From NCBI GenBank assembly GCA_021816455.1, contig JAKAXU010000017.1, positions 1 to 55,745 on the forward strand: 55,745 nt of DNA, in the 5' to 3' direction. This DNA is from Acidobacteriota bacterium. GTDB lineage: Bacteria > Acidobacteriota > Terriglobia > Terriglobales > Acidobacteriaceae. Position 1 is the stretch's first letter. Each line of letters opens with the position of its first letter. The notes below the pieces were generated by a model. That model was given only the letters and a program-made list of their open reading frames with translations. It ran no database searches and was not told the origin of the DNA. The position numbers and the translations under genes were made by a program. This document shows positions 1 to 10,800 of the stretch, piece by piece.

Positions 1-120
1 TGGCTGAAAATGCTGGATACTCGAATCACGGCGACGGTGACCCTCCTTGGGGTTTATGTCTCTCAACACAAACCGTAGCAGGGCTCTACCGCCGCCGATC
101 AAGCGCTAATTTGGACAAGA

Positions 121-492
121 GTGATTCGCACTAACTCGGGGATGTACGCTGTGGAGGCCCCGGTCTCTGTAGGTTTAACGATGCTGGGCGCGATGGTAAG
201 TAATGGCAATGCTCCTACGGTGCATAAGCAGTGGTTTATGGACCAACTACACGAGGGCGATAAGGTACTTTTCGCAGCTAAATGCAACAAGCACAACAAC
301 TGCCAATTCTGGCTACCCAATCCAGACAAGATCGGCAAGGAAATATCTACTGTCGGATACTATCGCGCCGATAATGCAGGTACCAATACCACGACCCTCT
401 GCGGCAAGGGAAAGCTGAGACCCGAAATCGAAGCGCAGGTTTGTCCTACTGGGTCTGCGCCGTCAACTGCCAACACAGATCGGGAGCAGTAA
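121..492 (+). CDS. Small hypothetical protein, possibly the 3' part of a broken gene
   Basis: A 123-residue frame opens with GTG and has only a weak ribosome-binding site (GGACAAGA). I do not recognise the family. It has three cysteines and a polar C-terminal tail. The frame stays open back to a TAG at 76-78. Upstream of that TAG, in the same frame, lies a short stretch from ATG at 10 that encodes a hydrophobic segment (TVTLLGVYV). This fits a secreted protein interrupted by an amber codon, but it could equally be two unrelated frames, and the true upstream sequence is outside the window. No neighbour suggests a role. Confidence 0.4.
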   Translation: MIRTNSGMYAVEAPVSVGLTMLGAMVSNGNAPTVHKQWFMDQLHEGDKVLFAAKCNKHNNCQFWLPNPDKIGKEISTVGYYRADNAGTNTTTLCGKGKLRPEIEAQVCPTGSAPSTANTDREQ

Positions 493-851
493 GGGCGAAT
501 GGCACCATAGCTTTGTCTTTCCAACCCTGCCGCGTCTCAGTATCCTCATCCTAGACGTGTACTGTGCGGCATGGGTGGGACGAGCAGATGCCTGCGTGGC
601 ACACCAGCCGAAGTCTCTCGTTTGCGATCGCCTCTGAAAGGCAAGATGCGGGAGACACCGGATGAACGCAGCCATGCGGGAGCAGATGCTGCCGCGCAAA
701 TCTGCTGGATGGAGAACTGGTGCTGTGCTATCGGAGCTTCCTGCCGGCAGCCAATGCCTTGGTGTGAGGCCATTGCATGGAGCGGACGCGCGGCTGCGGG
801 CCGCCACGGAGGGTTGTGGCGCTCCCTTTGGTGGTGGACGTGGGCGAGTAG

Positions 852-1022
852 CAAGGGCAGAAGCAGATTCCCTGCGGGAATGACAACCAGGAAAAGCAAG
901 GGCAAAGGCAAGGGCAACTGCAAGGGCAGAAGCAGATTCCCTGCGGGAATGACAACCAGGAAAAGCAAGGGCAAAGGCAAGGGCACTGCAAAAGCAGAAG
1001 CAGATTCCGTGCGGGAATGACA
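852..1022. repeat. 69-bp tandem repeat, about 2.5 copies, with a small palindrome in each
   Basis: Copies begin at 852, 921 and 989 (periods 69 and 68), nearly identical, with the third copy truncated. Each contains ATTCCCTGCGGGAAT, a perfect 6-bp inverted repeat around TGC, flanked by purine-rich AAGGGCAAAGGCAAGGGCA. The third copy carries one change in the palindrome (CCGTGCGGG). The palindrome resembles REP-type intergenic sequences. It is not a CRISPR: there are no unique spacers. Confidence 0.85.
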
Positions 1023-1273
1023 AGCCGCTGCCTGATCCAGTGGCCGAGCAGCAGAATCGCAAACCCTTGAGGAGATATATCCCGGCGTGGAGGCTCCGGC
1101 CGGGTCCGTGAAAAATAGCGCCATCCCGAACCCTGCAACCCCGTTCAGCGCTTCAGGCATCCTACCCAGGGATGCTTGCAGGTGCTGAGCGGGTTTTCTT
1201 TGTTCTCTCCCGCATTCCGGAGGGATCCGTTTCGATTCGCATCCTTCTCCCCGGATCACCGCCATGCGCGGGC

Positions 1274-1279
1274 TATAAT
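1274..1279 (+). promoter_or_regulatory. Possible -10 box for pgi
   Basis: A perfect TATAAT lies 70 bases before the pgi start. No convincing -35 hexamer is visible 16-18 bases upstream, so the assignment is weak. Confidence 0.3.
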
Positions 1280-1349
1280 TTCGCTGTGTAACTGGAACCC
1301 AGACACTCACAAGCGCCGACAACGGCCCCCGACCCGCAGGAGAATATCG

Positions 1350-2978
<1,629 letters not shown>

Positions 2979-3068
2979 CAACAAACTGCACAGCCCGTCT
3001 GCTGTTCGGAATCGAACTTCCCGGCAAAAGCCGCGCGCCGTACAATGAATGATGAAGGAGTCTTCCCT

Positions 3069-3692
3069 ATGCCTTACGAACTTGCACCTCTGCCCTACGA
3101 CTACGCGGCGCTCGAGCCTTTTATCGATGCCGACACCATGCACTTTCACCATGACAAGCATCATCAGGCCTACATCACCAACGTGAACACCGCATTGGCC
3201 GGCCATCCCGAGCTTGCGGCAAAATCGGTCGATGATCTGGTGCGTGATCTTGCCTCCGTGCCGGAGGCCATCAAGGGTGCTGTGCGCAACAACGGTGGCG
3301 GTCACTCGAACCACTCCATGTTCTGGTCCATCATGGGGCCGGTGGGTACGCCCGGCGTCGGCGGCGAACCAACCGGATCGCTCGCGGCGAAGATCACCGA
3401 AGACTTCGGTAGCTTCGAGGACTTCAAAAAAGCCTTCAACGAAGCGGGCGCAAAGCAGTTCGGTTCCGGCTGGGCGTGGCTGATTCTTGTCGATGGCAAG
3501 CTCAAGGTCATCAGCACGGCCAATCAGGATTCCCCACTCAGTCAGGGCCACTATCCCATTCTCGGCAACGATGTCTGGGAGCACGCCTATTATCTGAAGT
3601 ATCAGAACCTGCGCGCAAAGTACTTGGAAGCCTGGTGGAACGTCGTCAACTGGACGGAGGTCGCCAAACGCTTCGAGACCGCGAAAAAGTAA
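3069..3692 (+). CDS. sodA: Superoxide dismutase, Mn/Fe family (Mn-type features)
   Basis: Converts superoxide to oxygen and hydrogen peroxide. The 207-residue protein is full length. Metal ligands appear at His27 (HFHHDKHH), His82 (NHSMFW), Asp168 and His172 (NDVWEHAYY). GGGHSNH and the downstream glutamine in TANQDSPL are typical of Mn-preferring or cambialistic enzymes rather than Fe enzymes. Start chosen at ATG 3069 after GAAGGAG at 8 bases, not the upstream in-frame ATG at 3045. No signal peptide, so probably cytoplasmic. A strong terminator follows at 3714-3764. Confidence 0.95.
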   Translation: MPYELAPLPYDYAALEPFIDADTMHFHHDKHHQAYITNVNTALAGHPELAAKSVDDLVRDLASVPEAIKGAVRNNGGGHSNHSMFWSIMGPVGTPGVGGEPTGSLAAKITEDFGSFEDFKKAFNEAGAKQFGSGWAWLILVDGKLKVISTANQDSPLSQGHYPILGNDVWEHAYYLKYQNLRAKYLEAWWNVVNWTEVAKRFETAKK

Positions 3693-3713
3693 AAGCGCAG
3701 CCGCGCCCAACAA

Positions 3714-3764
3714 AATCTCGTCAGGGAGTGGGGCCAGCTTCACTCCCTGACGAGATTGTTTTTT
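3714..3764 (+). terminator. Rho-independent terminator of sod
   Basis: A perfect 17-bp stem (3714-3730 with 3741-3757) around a 10-base loop is followed by GTTTTTT. The 3' end of the convergent DUF3592 gene (stop at 3721-3723) lies inside this stem, so the last codons of that gene are part of the terminator. Confidence 0.9.
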
Positions 3765-4149
3765 CCCCGCGCTTGCGAAAGCGCGTTACCAGCAGCATCT
3801 TCGCGCGATGCATTGCAAAGGTGATTCCGGCAAGAAAGAAAAGAACGGCAGGCGCCATCCAGAGGTGAAGTGCGGAGTCGATTCGCCCATCGCCCGGATG
3901 GGCTGGTTCATAGCGAACCCGGATGGACTCACCGACAATGTACTCCGGCGGCATGCTTGCCATGTGGGAAGTGAGCGTCCAAAGGTGGCCATCCGCTGCG
4001 CGATAGGCGAACACTGGCGTCCAGGAGGTTCGTCCCTTCGCATCGGTCTTCGAGTTCATCCGTACAATGGTTCCTGTGGTGACAATGCTGCGGGTGAGAA
4101 ATTGAACAGTATTCCAGGTGAAACAGCCGCCGAGCACGGCAAGGACCAC
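3721..4149 (-). CDS. DUF3592 membrane protein
   Basis: A 142-residue protein with a hydrophobic N-terminal helix (about 1-20) and a second helix (HLWMAPAVLFFLAGITFAM, about 94-112), leaving a soluble segment between them. The core has the DUF3592 pattern: a TGTIV strand, a tyrosine-rich middle, PPEYIVGESIRVRYEP and a following acidic turn. Function of the family is unknown. GTG at 4149 is the first usable start after the in-frame stop at 4171-4173, so the N-terminus is uncertain. The C-terminus (SEAGPTP) is encoded by the sod terminator stem, which suggests the end of the protein is not under strong selection. Confidence 0.7.
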   Translation of the reverse strand: MVLAVLGGCFTWNTVQFLTRSIVTTGTIVRMNSKTDAKGRTSWTPVFAYRAADGHLWTLTSHMASMPPEYIVGESIRVRYEPAHPGDGRIDSALHLWMAPAVLFFLAGITFAMHRAKMLLVTRFRKRGEKTISSGSEAGPTP

Positions 4150-4299
4150 GCTGCACCAGAAAAGAGCACGTCAGTCGCGCGCTGTTGCTGTTTCTTGGGG
4201 TCTCATCTGGTTGCGATAATAGCTCGAATCGGCCTGCGGTGGAATGGATGCCGCAACTCTTCGCCGAGTTTGCGGTCTGAAGGATCAAGGAGAGTGACG

Positions 4300-5073
4300 A
4301 TGAAACTCCGAATCTTGGGAATTGCATTTGCGATGCTTGGATCTGCCGGTATCTGCTCCGCGCAGAGCTTTCTGATCAGCCAGAACGGAAAGTCCGTCGG
4401 CAGTGCGACACTCAGTTGGGCGCGCAGCGGAAACGGATATGGGATCACATCCAACGCCTCGATCAATATGACGGGGCTGAACCTGAGCTTCTCCGAGACC
4501 GGGTATCTCGGCGCGCATCTCAATCTGCGCAGCATGCAGATCAATGGTCAGGTGAACGGAACGCCGGTCACCGTCGGCGTGCAATCCTCCGGTCAACAGT
4601 ACCTGATGAAGATTTTCGCCAACGGTCAGCACATCAATACACCGCTTGCCTTCCATGCGCGCACTGTCTTTCTGCCCGACTTCGACCCGGCCGGTTTGCA
4701 GGCGATGCTGCGGCTGGGTGCGGCCTATAACAACGCCCACATCTGGGCCGCGATTCCGAAGCAGACTGGCTCGATCGTTCCCATGCAGATTGCTACGGAC
4801 GCGGATATGCAGGGTACGCTTGGAGGCAGAGGCATCGGCGTGCATCACTTCACTGTGACGGTCAACGGTGGCAACATCGAAGTCTTCAGCAGCACGACCG
4901 GCGATCTACTCCAGGCCGAGTGGACCAGCGAAGGCTTTGCGCTCGTGCGCCAGGGATTTATTCTGACGCCGCCCAAGCATCCCATCGGCGCACCGCCGCC
5001 GCCACCGCCGCCATCTGCGCAGAATGGCCAGCAGGGAACCGGCCAGCAGCAACCGCAGCAGCAACCGCAGTGA
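4300..5073 (+). CDS. Secreted protein of unknown function with Pro/Gln-rich tail
   Basis: 257 residues. A clear signal peptide occupies about residues 1-21 (hydrophobic core LGIAFAMLGSAGI, cleavage after CSA). The mature part is a beta-rich globular domain with alternating polar and hydrophobic strands, ending in a run of seven prolines followed by QQQPQQQPQ. I do not recognise the family. ATG 4300 is preceded by AAGGAGA, a good ribosome-binding site; the frame is open further upstream but that part lacks protein character. The dispersed palindromic element begins 38 bases downstream. Confidence 0.7.
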   Translation: MKLRILGIAFAMLGSAGICSAQSFLISQNGKSVGSATLSWARSGNGYGITSNASINMTGLNLSFSETGYLGAHLNLRSMQINGQVNGTPVTVGVQSSGQQYLMKIFANGQHINTPLAFHARTVFLPDFDPAGLQAMLRLGAAYNNAHIWAAIPKQTGSIVPMQIATDADMQGTLGGRGIGVHHFTVTVNGGNIEVFSSTTGDLLQAEWTSEGFALVRQGFILTPPKHPIGAPPPPPPPSAQNGQQGTGQQQPQQQPQ

Positions 5074-5110
5074 GTGCGCTGTGAAGCGGAAGTTCCCACC
5101 CAAGGTCGGC

Positions 5111-5228
5111 TTAGAGCGTTTTCGCTCATGGTCTATACAGACGGGCAATGGTGAGTGTGGCTTTTCCTTGGGAAAAAGCCACGCCGAGAACGTCTCCACT
5201 GTAAGCAGTGTGAGCGAAAACGCTCTAA
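5111..5228 (-). repeat. Dispersed palindromic element, copy 1 (118 bp)
   Basis: Bounded by a perfect 18-bp inverted repeat: TTAGAGCGTTTTCGCTCA at 5111-5128 and its complement at 5211-5228. Inside are three hairpins: GTCT/AGAC (5131-5142), GTGGCTTTTCC with GGAAAAAGCCAC (5157-5182) and CACTG/CAGTG (5197-5210). The same sequence occurs in opposite orientation at 34608 and 55515. It fills the gap between the convergent 4300-5073 gene and rnr, and its right end contains the rnr TAG stop (5225-5227). Confidence 0.9.
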
Positions 5229-7834
5229 TGTCGGCCTTTGTTTTTCTTCTTGCGGTTGCCTTTTTTCAGTGCGGCTTTTGGCGGTCGAAACTTTGGCGCG
5301 CCGACAGTCGGCTTTCTCTTCTTGCCGGCCTTTTTCGCCAGCCCGGAGGCTTTTTTTCGCAGTCCGGATGGAGGCGCGTCGTCGAGAATCGCAAACTGAA
5401 GTTTGCGCTCGAAGGCAAGAACGCGATCCAGAATCACGTGCAGGCGATCCCCGGCGCGGAAGCGTCTTCCGGTCTGCGTGCCGACGATCTCCCGTGTATT
5501 TTCCCGGTAGGTATATCGGTCGCCCGGCAGTGTTTCGATGGGAACCAGTCCTTCGACAAACAACTTGTCCAGCTCGACAAATAAGCCAAACTTCGCAGGA
5601 TTCAGCAGGATTGCTTCGAAATCTTCTCCCACGCGATCCTGCATGAAGCGGACTTTCTTCCACTCAATCAGTTCGCGCTCCGCCTCGGCCGCGCGACGCT
5701 CGGCCTGGGACGATTCCGATGCGATCATCGCCAGTTCATCGAGCAGAATCGGCGGTTGCATCCGAGCGCCTTTAGCCGTCGACACGCGTGGACTGGAGCG
5801 CACCTTCACCACGGCGTCTTGCTGCCAGGGAGATTGCATGCGATCTGCGGGGAGCGTTTGCCCGCTGGAAAGACCAGCCTGCAGCGCGGCCTTCGCAATG
5901 CGATGCACGATCAGATCCGGATAGCGGCGAATGGGGGAAGTGAAGTGTGTGTAGCTCGGAGCGGCAAGCGCAAAGTGACCTTCGTTCACCTCCGAGTAAC
6001 GCGCCTGTTTGAGTGAGCGCAACATCAGATGATTCAGAATGCGTTCTTCGGGATGGCCGGAAATACGCGCGGCCAGGCGCTGGTACATCTGTGGCGTTAC
6101 GTCAATCTGTTCGGGGATTTCAATAGCGCGTGCATCCCGCGGATTATGGCCGCGCCTTTGCTGCTCGCGACGGTCGCCGCGCGGCTGAAAGCGTCGCACC
6201 GGCAGCGCGCCGATACCCAGGGAATGACCGAAGGCTGCTGCCGACTCTTCAAAATCCACCACGCGCTTCGGATCGGGCTGCTCGTGGATACGATAGAGAC
6301 TGGGCAGGCCCAGGTCTTCCAGCCACGTCGCAACGCATTCATTGGCCGCCAGCATGAATTCTTCGATGAGGCGATTGGCCCAGGTGCGTTCGGCGCGCGT
6401 CACGCCCTGCATCTGGCCTTCAGCGTCGAACTCAATCACCGGTTCCGGCAGATCGAAGTCGATGCTCCCGCGTTCGACGCGACGCGCATTCATGGCTCCG
6501 GCCAGCACGCGCATGGATTCAAACGCCGGAACCAGCGCCGCGAATTGCTTGCGTGTCTCCGGGGCTCCGTCAAGTATCCGATGTACCTGCGTATAGGTCA
6601 TGCGCGCTACGGATCGGATGATGCCTTCTGCCACGCGAAAGCTCAGGATGCGTCCTTCGCAATCGAGGCGCAGGATGCAGCTCAACACAAAGCGATCCTC
6701 GTTGGGGCGCAGAGAACAGATGCCCGTGGACAGCTCATGCGGCAGCATCGGAATCGCTCGATCCGGGAAATATACGCTGGTGCCGCGCAACCTCGCTTCC
6801 AGATCGAGATAGCTTCCAGGGCGCACATAGTGGGCTACGTCGGCAATGTGCACCTGTAATTCCCAGTCGGCGTCCGTCGCCTCACTCACTCGGCGGACGA
6901 AAACAGCATCGTCGAAATCGCGCGCCGTTTCGCCGTCGATCGTCACGATCGGCAAGGAACGAAAATCTTCGCGCCGAGCTGTCTCTTCCGTATCTGCCGT
7001 AGGTGGATCCGGCTGCGCAACCGAGTTTGCCTCAGCAAGTACATGGTCAGGAAATGTGCGCGGCAGTTGATGCTTGCGCAGCATGATCTCGACGTCCACG
7101 CCGAAGTCATCCGGATGGCCCAGCACTTCGAGAACGCGCCCCTGAGCAGGCCGCGTCGGCGTGGGCCACGCGGTGATCTCCACATCGACGATCAGGCCCT
7201 CCAGACTCTCATCGTGCGCGGCATGCAAAGCTGCATCCCCGAGCACGCGATGACGCGTATCCGCCGCGCGCTCGGGCAGCGGCACCTCGGAAGAGATCAG
7301 GATCGGCTGAGTCATGCGCGAATCGAACGGGGTGACCCAGTTGCCGCGCGCCGGAGGAGCGCCTGCGCCACGCCGTTGCGCGTAGTGAAAGGTACCCACG
7401 ACCGTTGCGTTGCGCCGCTCCACCACGCGCACGACGCGGCCGGAGGGACGCGCAGAGTCACGATCCACTTCCACCAGCACTTCATCGCCCTGCATCGCAG
7501 AGTGAATCTCCGAGGGCGCAATGAAAATATCTTCGCTCGATCTTCCGTTCTGCTGGGTTGAGTTCGGTCTTACAAAGGCAAAACCGTCGCGATGCAGATC
7601 GATACGTCCGGTGATCAGATACTCGCGGGAGGTTTGTTGCTGCGCATTTGCGATGGCCCAGTCGCCCTGCGCGGTCACTATCAATTGTCCGGAAGAAACC
7701 AGAAGCTGAAGCATCTCGCGCAATTGGCGTCGCGCCCCGCTATCACCGATGCCCAGTCCATGGATCAGTTGCCGGTAGTCTGCCTGCTGGCCGGGGCAGC
7801 GACGGATATATTGCAGCAGCTTGCGATCATTCAT
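5225..7834 (-). CDS. rnr: Ribonuclease R (RNB family 3'-5' exoribonuclease)
   Basis: Degrades structured RNA processively from the 3' end. The 869-residue protein has an N-terminal winged-helix region (about 1-70), OB/cold-shock domains (about 75-250), an RNB catalytic domain with the metal-binding motif TIDGETARDFDDAVFV starting near residue 299, an S1 domain (RVGEDFEAILLNPAKFGLFVEL) and a lysine-rich tail (RKKASGLAKKAGKKRK). An arginine-rich insert (RRFQPRGDRREQQRRGHN) interrupts the RNB domain. The gene follows the glucan synthase gene by 36 bases, so the two may be co-transcribed. The TAG stop lies within the terminal repeat of the palindromic element. Confidence 0.95.
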   Translation of the reverse strand: MNDRKLLQYIRRCPGQQADYRQLIHGLGIGDSGARRQLREMLQLLVSSGQLIVTAQGDWAIANAQQQTSREYLITGRIDLHRDGFAFVRPNSTQQNGRSSEDIFIAPSEIHSAMQGDEVLVEVDRDSARPSGRVVRVVERRNATVVGTFHYAQRRGAGAPPARGNWVTPFDSRMTQPILISSEVPLPERAADTRHRVLGDAALHAAHDESLEGLIVDVEITAWPTPTRPAQGRVLEVLGHPDDFGVDVEIMLRKHQLPRTFPDHVLAEANSVAQPDPPTADTEETARREDFRSLPIVTIDGETARDFDDAVFVRRVSEATDADWELQVHIADVAHYVRPGSYLDLEARLRGTSVYFPDRAIPMLPHELSTGICSLRPNEDRFVLSCILRLDCEGRILSFRVAEGIIRSVARMTYTQVHRILDGAPETRKQFAALVPAFESMRVLAGAMNARRVERGSIDFDLPEPVIEFDAEGQMQGVTRAERTWANRLIEEFMLAANECVATWLEDLGLPSLYRIHEQPDPKRVVDFEESAAAFGHSLGIGALPVRRFQPRGDRREQQRRGHNPRDARAIEIPEQIDVTPQMYQRLAARISGHPEERILNHLMLRSLKQARYSEVNEGHFALAAPSYTHFTSPIRRYPDLIVHRIAKAALQAGLSSGQTLPADRMQSPWQQDAVVKVRSSPRVSTAKGARMQPPILLDELAMIASESSQAERRAAEAERELIEWKKVRFMQDRVGEDFEAILLNPAKFGLFVELDKLFVEGLVPIETLPGDRYTYRENTREIVGTQTGRRFRAGDRLHVILDRVLAFERKLQFAILDDAPPSGLRKKASGLAKKAGKKRKPTVGAPKFRPPKAALKKGNRKKKNKGRH

Positions 7835-7870
7835 CGTCCGCTCTCGTATTCCAGTGAATCCACACGCGCC

Positions 7871-10800
7871 TCAGTCCTGCGGGAGTGTCTCGCGCGGCAC
7901 CGGACGAGAAAACAGTTCCAGCGCGGCTTTCAGCGCAGCTTTGCGCGCCGGCATTTCGTTCAACAGCAACTCAACCGACTGTACCAGTGGATTGGCATGA
8001 AACCACTCCTGCATCTGTCCGTCCTCCAGCAGGTTCAGGATCGACAGCAACGACATCCCCAGATGATGCGCCATCCACTCCTTCACAGCTTCCGGAGCGC
8101 GATGCGACTGCTGATAATCAATCGCCTCGTACAGCCCGTAGCGCCCGCTCCATCCTGCCGATCGCAGCCGCCGCAGGTTCCGGATCGCCGCGCGCGGATC
8201 GATGCTCAGGGCCAAATAGGTCGAATACGGGGAAACCACCGGACCTGCCTTCGCTTCCCACGCCAGCGCCACATCCGGAATTCCCCAGGCGAAATAGCCA
8301 TAGTGACCGGAGTCATTGCGCTCGGCAGAGCCGGACTCCGAGATTCCCCAGGGAATCCGATGCTTGTGCGCCCACGCTTTCTGGATGTGTACGCTGGCAT
8401 TCTGCGCTCCCGCCAGCAGTGTATTCGGCCACGCCCGCATCCAGATGGCGGGCATCAGATATTCAAACATCGTTCCTGTCCAGGAGAGCAGCGTAAAACA
8501 GCGAAACGCATGCGCGTGGTCGCGCGCGAGCCGGAACCAGCTCTGTTGCGGCAGGTCTCCGCGGGCAATGGCGAGAAAGGTCGCAATGCGAGCCTCCGAA
8601 GCCAGCATGTCATAGCAGGAATCGTGGAGTTTTTCCGCTTTCACATCCCATCCAATAGAAAGCACCTTGCGATCCGGATGCACAAGGAAATGGAACTCCG
8701 TGGAGGAAGCCAGTTCGTCCGCGTGTGCGGCAATCTGCTTCAGTTCCCGCAGGAGTGCGGCGTGATGCGCGAGCGCTTCTTCCGTTGCGCGTTGGCAGCT
8801 TTCTACCGCAGTGCGCTCCTCATCGTTCAGCTGCCCCGTCCGCAGTAGCTGCAACTGAGTCAGAATGTTGCCAAGGATTCCATCGACGGAGGCCAATGTG
8901 CTCTGCTGCAGAGCCTTCCCGTCAAAGCGCAGAAGCGTGCTCACTGCGCTGTGCTCGACAGAGAGCCATGGCAGATACTGCGCGATCAACTGAGACAGCG
9001 CATCGAGTCGAGCGCGCAGATCTCTTCCAGGCGAGGAGACAAGCAACTCTGCGTCTCTGAACGATGCATGCAGCCACGTCGTCCACGCTTCCAGTGAGTC
9101 TCGATCTGCCGGAGATGGGTGCGTGGCAAAAAAACTCTTCAGCTCCGGCTCCTCTGTGGCCAGCGAGTCCAGGACGGAGAATACATGAAAGCTCTTTGCA
9201 GAAAGCAGCGGCGATTCCGTCAGCGCGCGCGTTCCCGCAGTGAGCGTCAGCAGCGATGCTACAAAATTGCCGCTGTCCACTGTGGAAACGAAGGGAGAAG
9301 CATCCAGCGGCTCGCAGGTGCGCGTGTCATACCAGTTGTAAAGATGACCGCGGAACTTGATCAGGCGATCGATGGTTGCCAGCGATTGTGCGGTGCGCCG
9401 GGCAAATTCCGGAATCGTGAGGAAACCGAAGGAGCACGCCGCCTGACGCGCGTTCAGCAACAGTCCGATATTAGTGGGCGAAACACGCGCGGCCTCGCAA
9501 TACTCGGCCTCCTCCACATTGTCCGGAATGAGAAAGTGATGCTCCTCTGAGCCGAAGTGATCAAAGTAACTCCAGATGCGCAGCGCATCGCCCAGCAGCA
9601 ATCTGCGATCTCCCTGCGAAAGCGCCTGCTTCTGCGCGCCGGGAGTACGGTTCAGCCAGACGATCAGCAACTGTACCAGAAGCCATCCGACGAGCAAGGG
9701 TGCGGCCACATAGACTGCGTTCCGGTGACCTCTGTCGAGCCAGATGCCGATCGCCAACAGCACCGCCACCGCGGGCACCCAGGCCATGTAGCGATCGACA
9801 GCCGACTTCCGCGTGCTGGTCTGCTCTGCTTGTGCCGCCGTCTCCCACTCCAGCAGTCGTTCGCCGGTAATCCAGCCGCGAACCAGCGAGCGAAGCATCG
9901 CGTCGAGTCCAAGAACCGCCTGGTGCGGCAGCAGCAGAAGATTCAGAAGTGTGATGAGCAGATTCCGGCCAAAGCCGAAAAAAACTTCGCCGACAGTTGT
10001 GCCGGCCACGGTCGCTGCTGCCATGCGGGCCAGACCCACCAGCAGTTGCAGCACAGACGGGGCTACCAGCAGGCTAAGAACCAGCAATGTCCAGTACAGC
10101 GGCGAACCGGGCAGGATCATCCACGCTGCCACCAGAAACAAAAACAGGAACGGATCCACCAGAGAGCGACGCAGATTGTCCAGAATCTTCCACCGTGAGA
10201 TGAACGAAATGGGATTCGGCACCAGGCGGCCGGATTCCTCCGGAACACGCCCTTTGATCCATCGCACAATCTGCCAGTCGCCTCGCACCCAGCGGTGTTT
10301 GCGTCGGCTGTAAGCGCTGTAATGCGACGGATAATCGTCGATCAGTTCCACGTCGGTCACCAGACCGGCCCGCGCATAGGCGCCTTCGATCAGATCATGG
10401 CTGAGCAGCGCGTTGCGCGGGAAGCGGCGATTCAGCACCGCGTGCAGTGTCTCCAGTTCATAGATGCCCTTGCCGGTGAAGATGCCTTCGCCAAAGAGGT
10501 CCTGATATGTGTCCGACACGGCGCGAGTGTAAATATCCAGCCCTGTCTGTCCGGAGAAGATATTGGCCATGCGGGATCGGATCGAAGAGCGTACTGTAAC
10601 GCTGATACGCGGCTGCAGGATGCCGTATCCGACGGTGACGATACGCGTCTCAGGGTCAATCACGGCCTGGTTCAGCGGATGGGCCATAGCTCCAATCAGC
10701 TTTGTCGCAGACCCGCGTGGCAACTGCGAATCGGAGTCCAGAGTCAGGACGTAGCGAATGCTGTTGAGCAGCGAAAGATCGCCGGCTTTGATCGGAAAAG

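Larger units (their letters stand above)
493..1349. other. Gene-poor region upstream of pgi
   Basis: About 850 bases without a recognisable gene. Several long frames cross it on both strands, but none resembles a known protein, and they share a low-complexity KGKGKG or CPCFSWL content created by the 69-bp tandem repeat at 852-1022. Apart from that repeat and a promoter-like TATAAT at 1274, I see no structured signal. Confidence 0.5.

Noticed and set aside
571..1020. Frame with KGKGKG repeats, possibly a small basic protein
   Set aside because: The repeated peptide is a direct translation of the 69-bp DNA repeat; no ribosome-binding site or family support.
852..1022. CRISPR array
   Set aside because: Repeat units are directly adjacent and there are no unique spacers or cas genes.
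5111..5228. tRNA or tRNA-like gene because of the cloverleaf fold
   Set aside because: The outer stem is 18 bp, arm lengths and loops do not fit a tRNA, and no anticodon or TPsiC consensus is present.
5111..5228. Simple bidirectional terminator between the 4300-5073 gene and rnr
   Set aside because: It may act this way here, but copies at 34608 and 55515 lie at gene starts, so termination does not explain the element.
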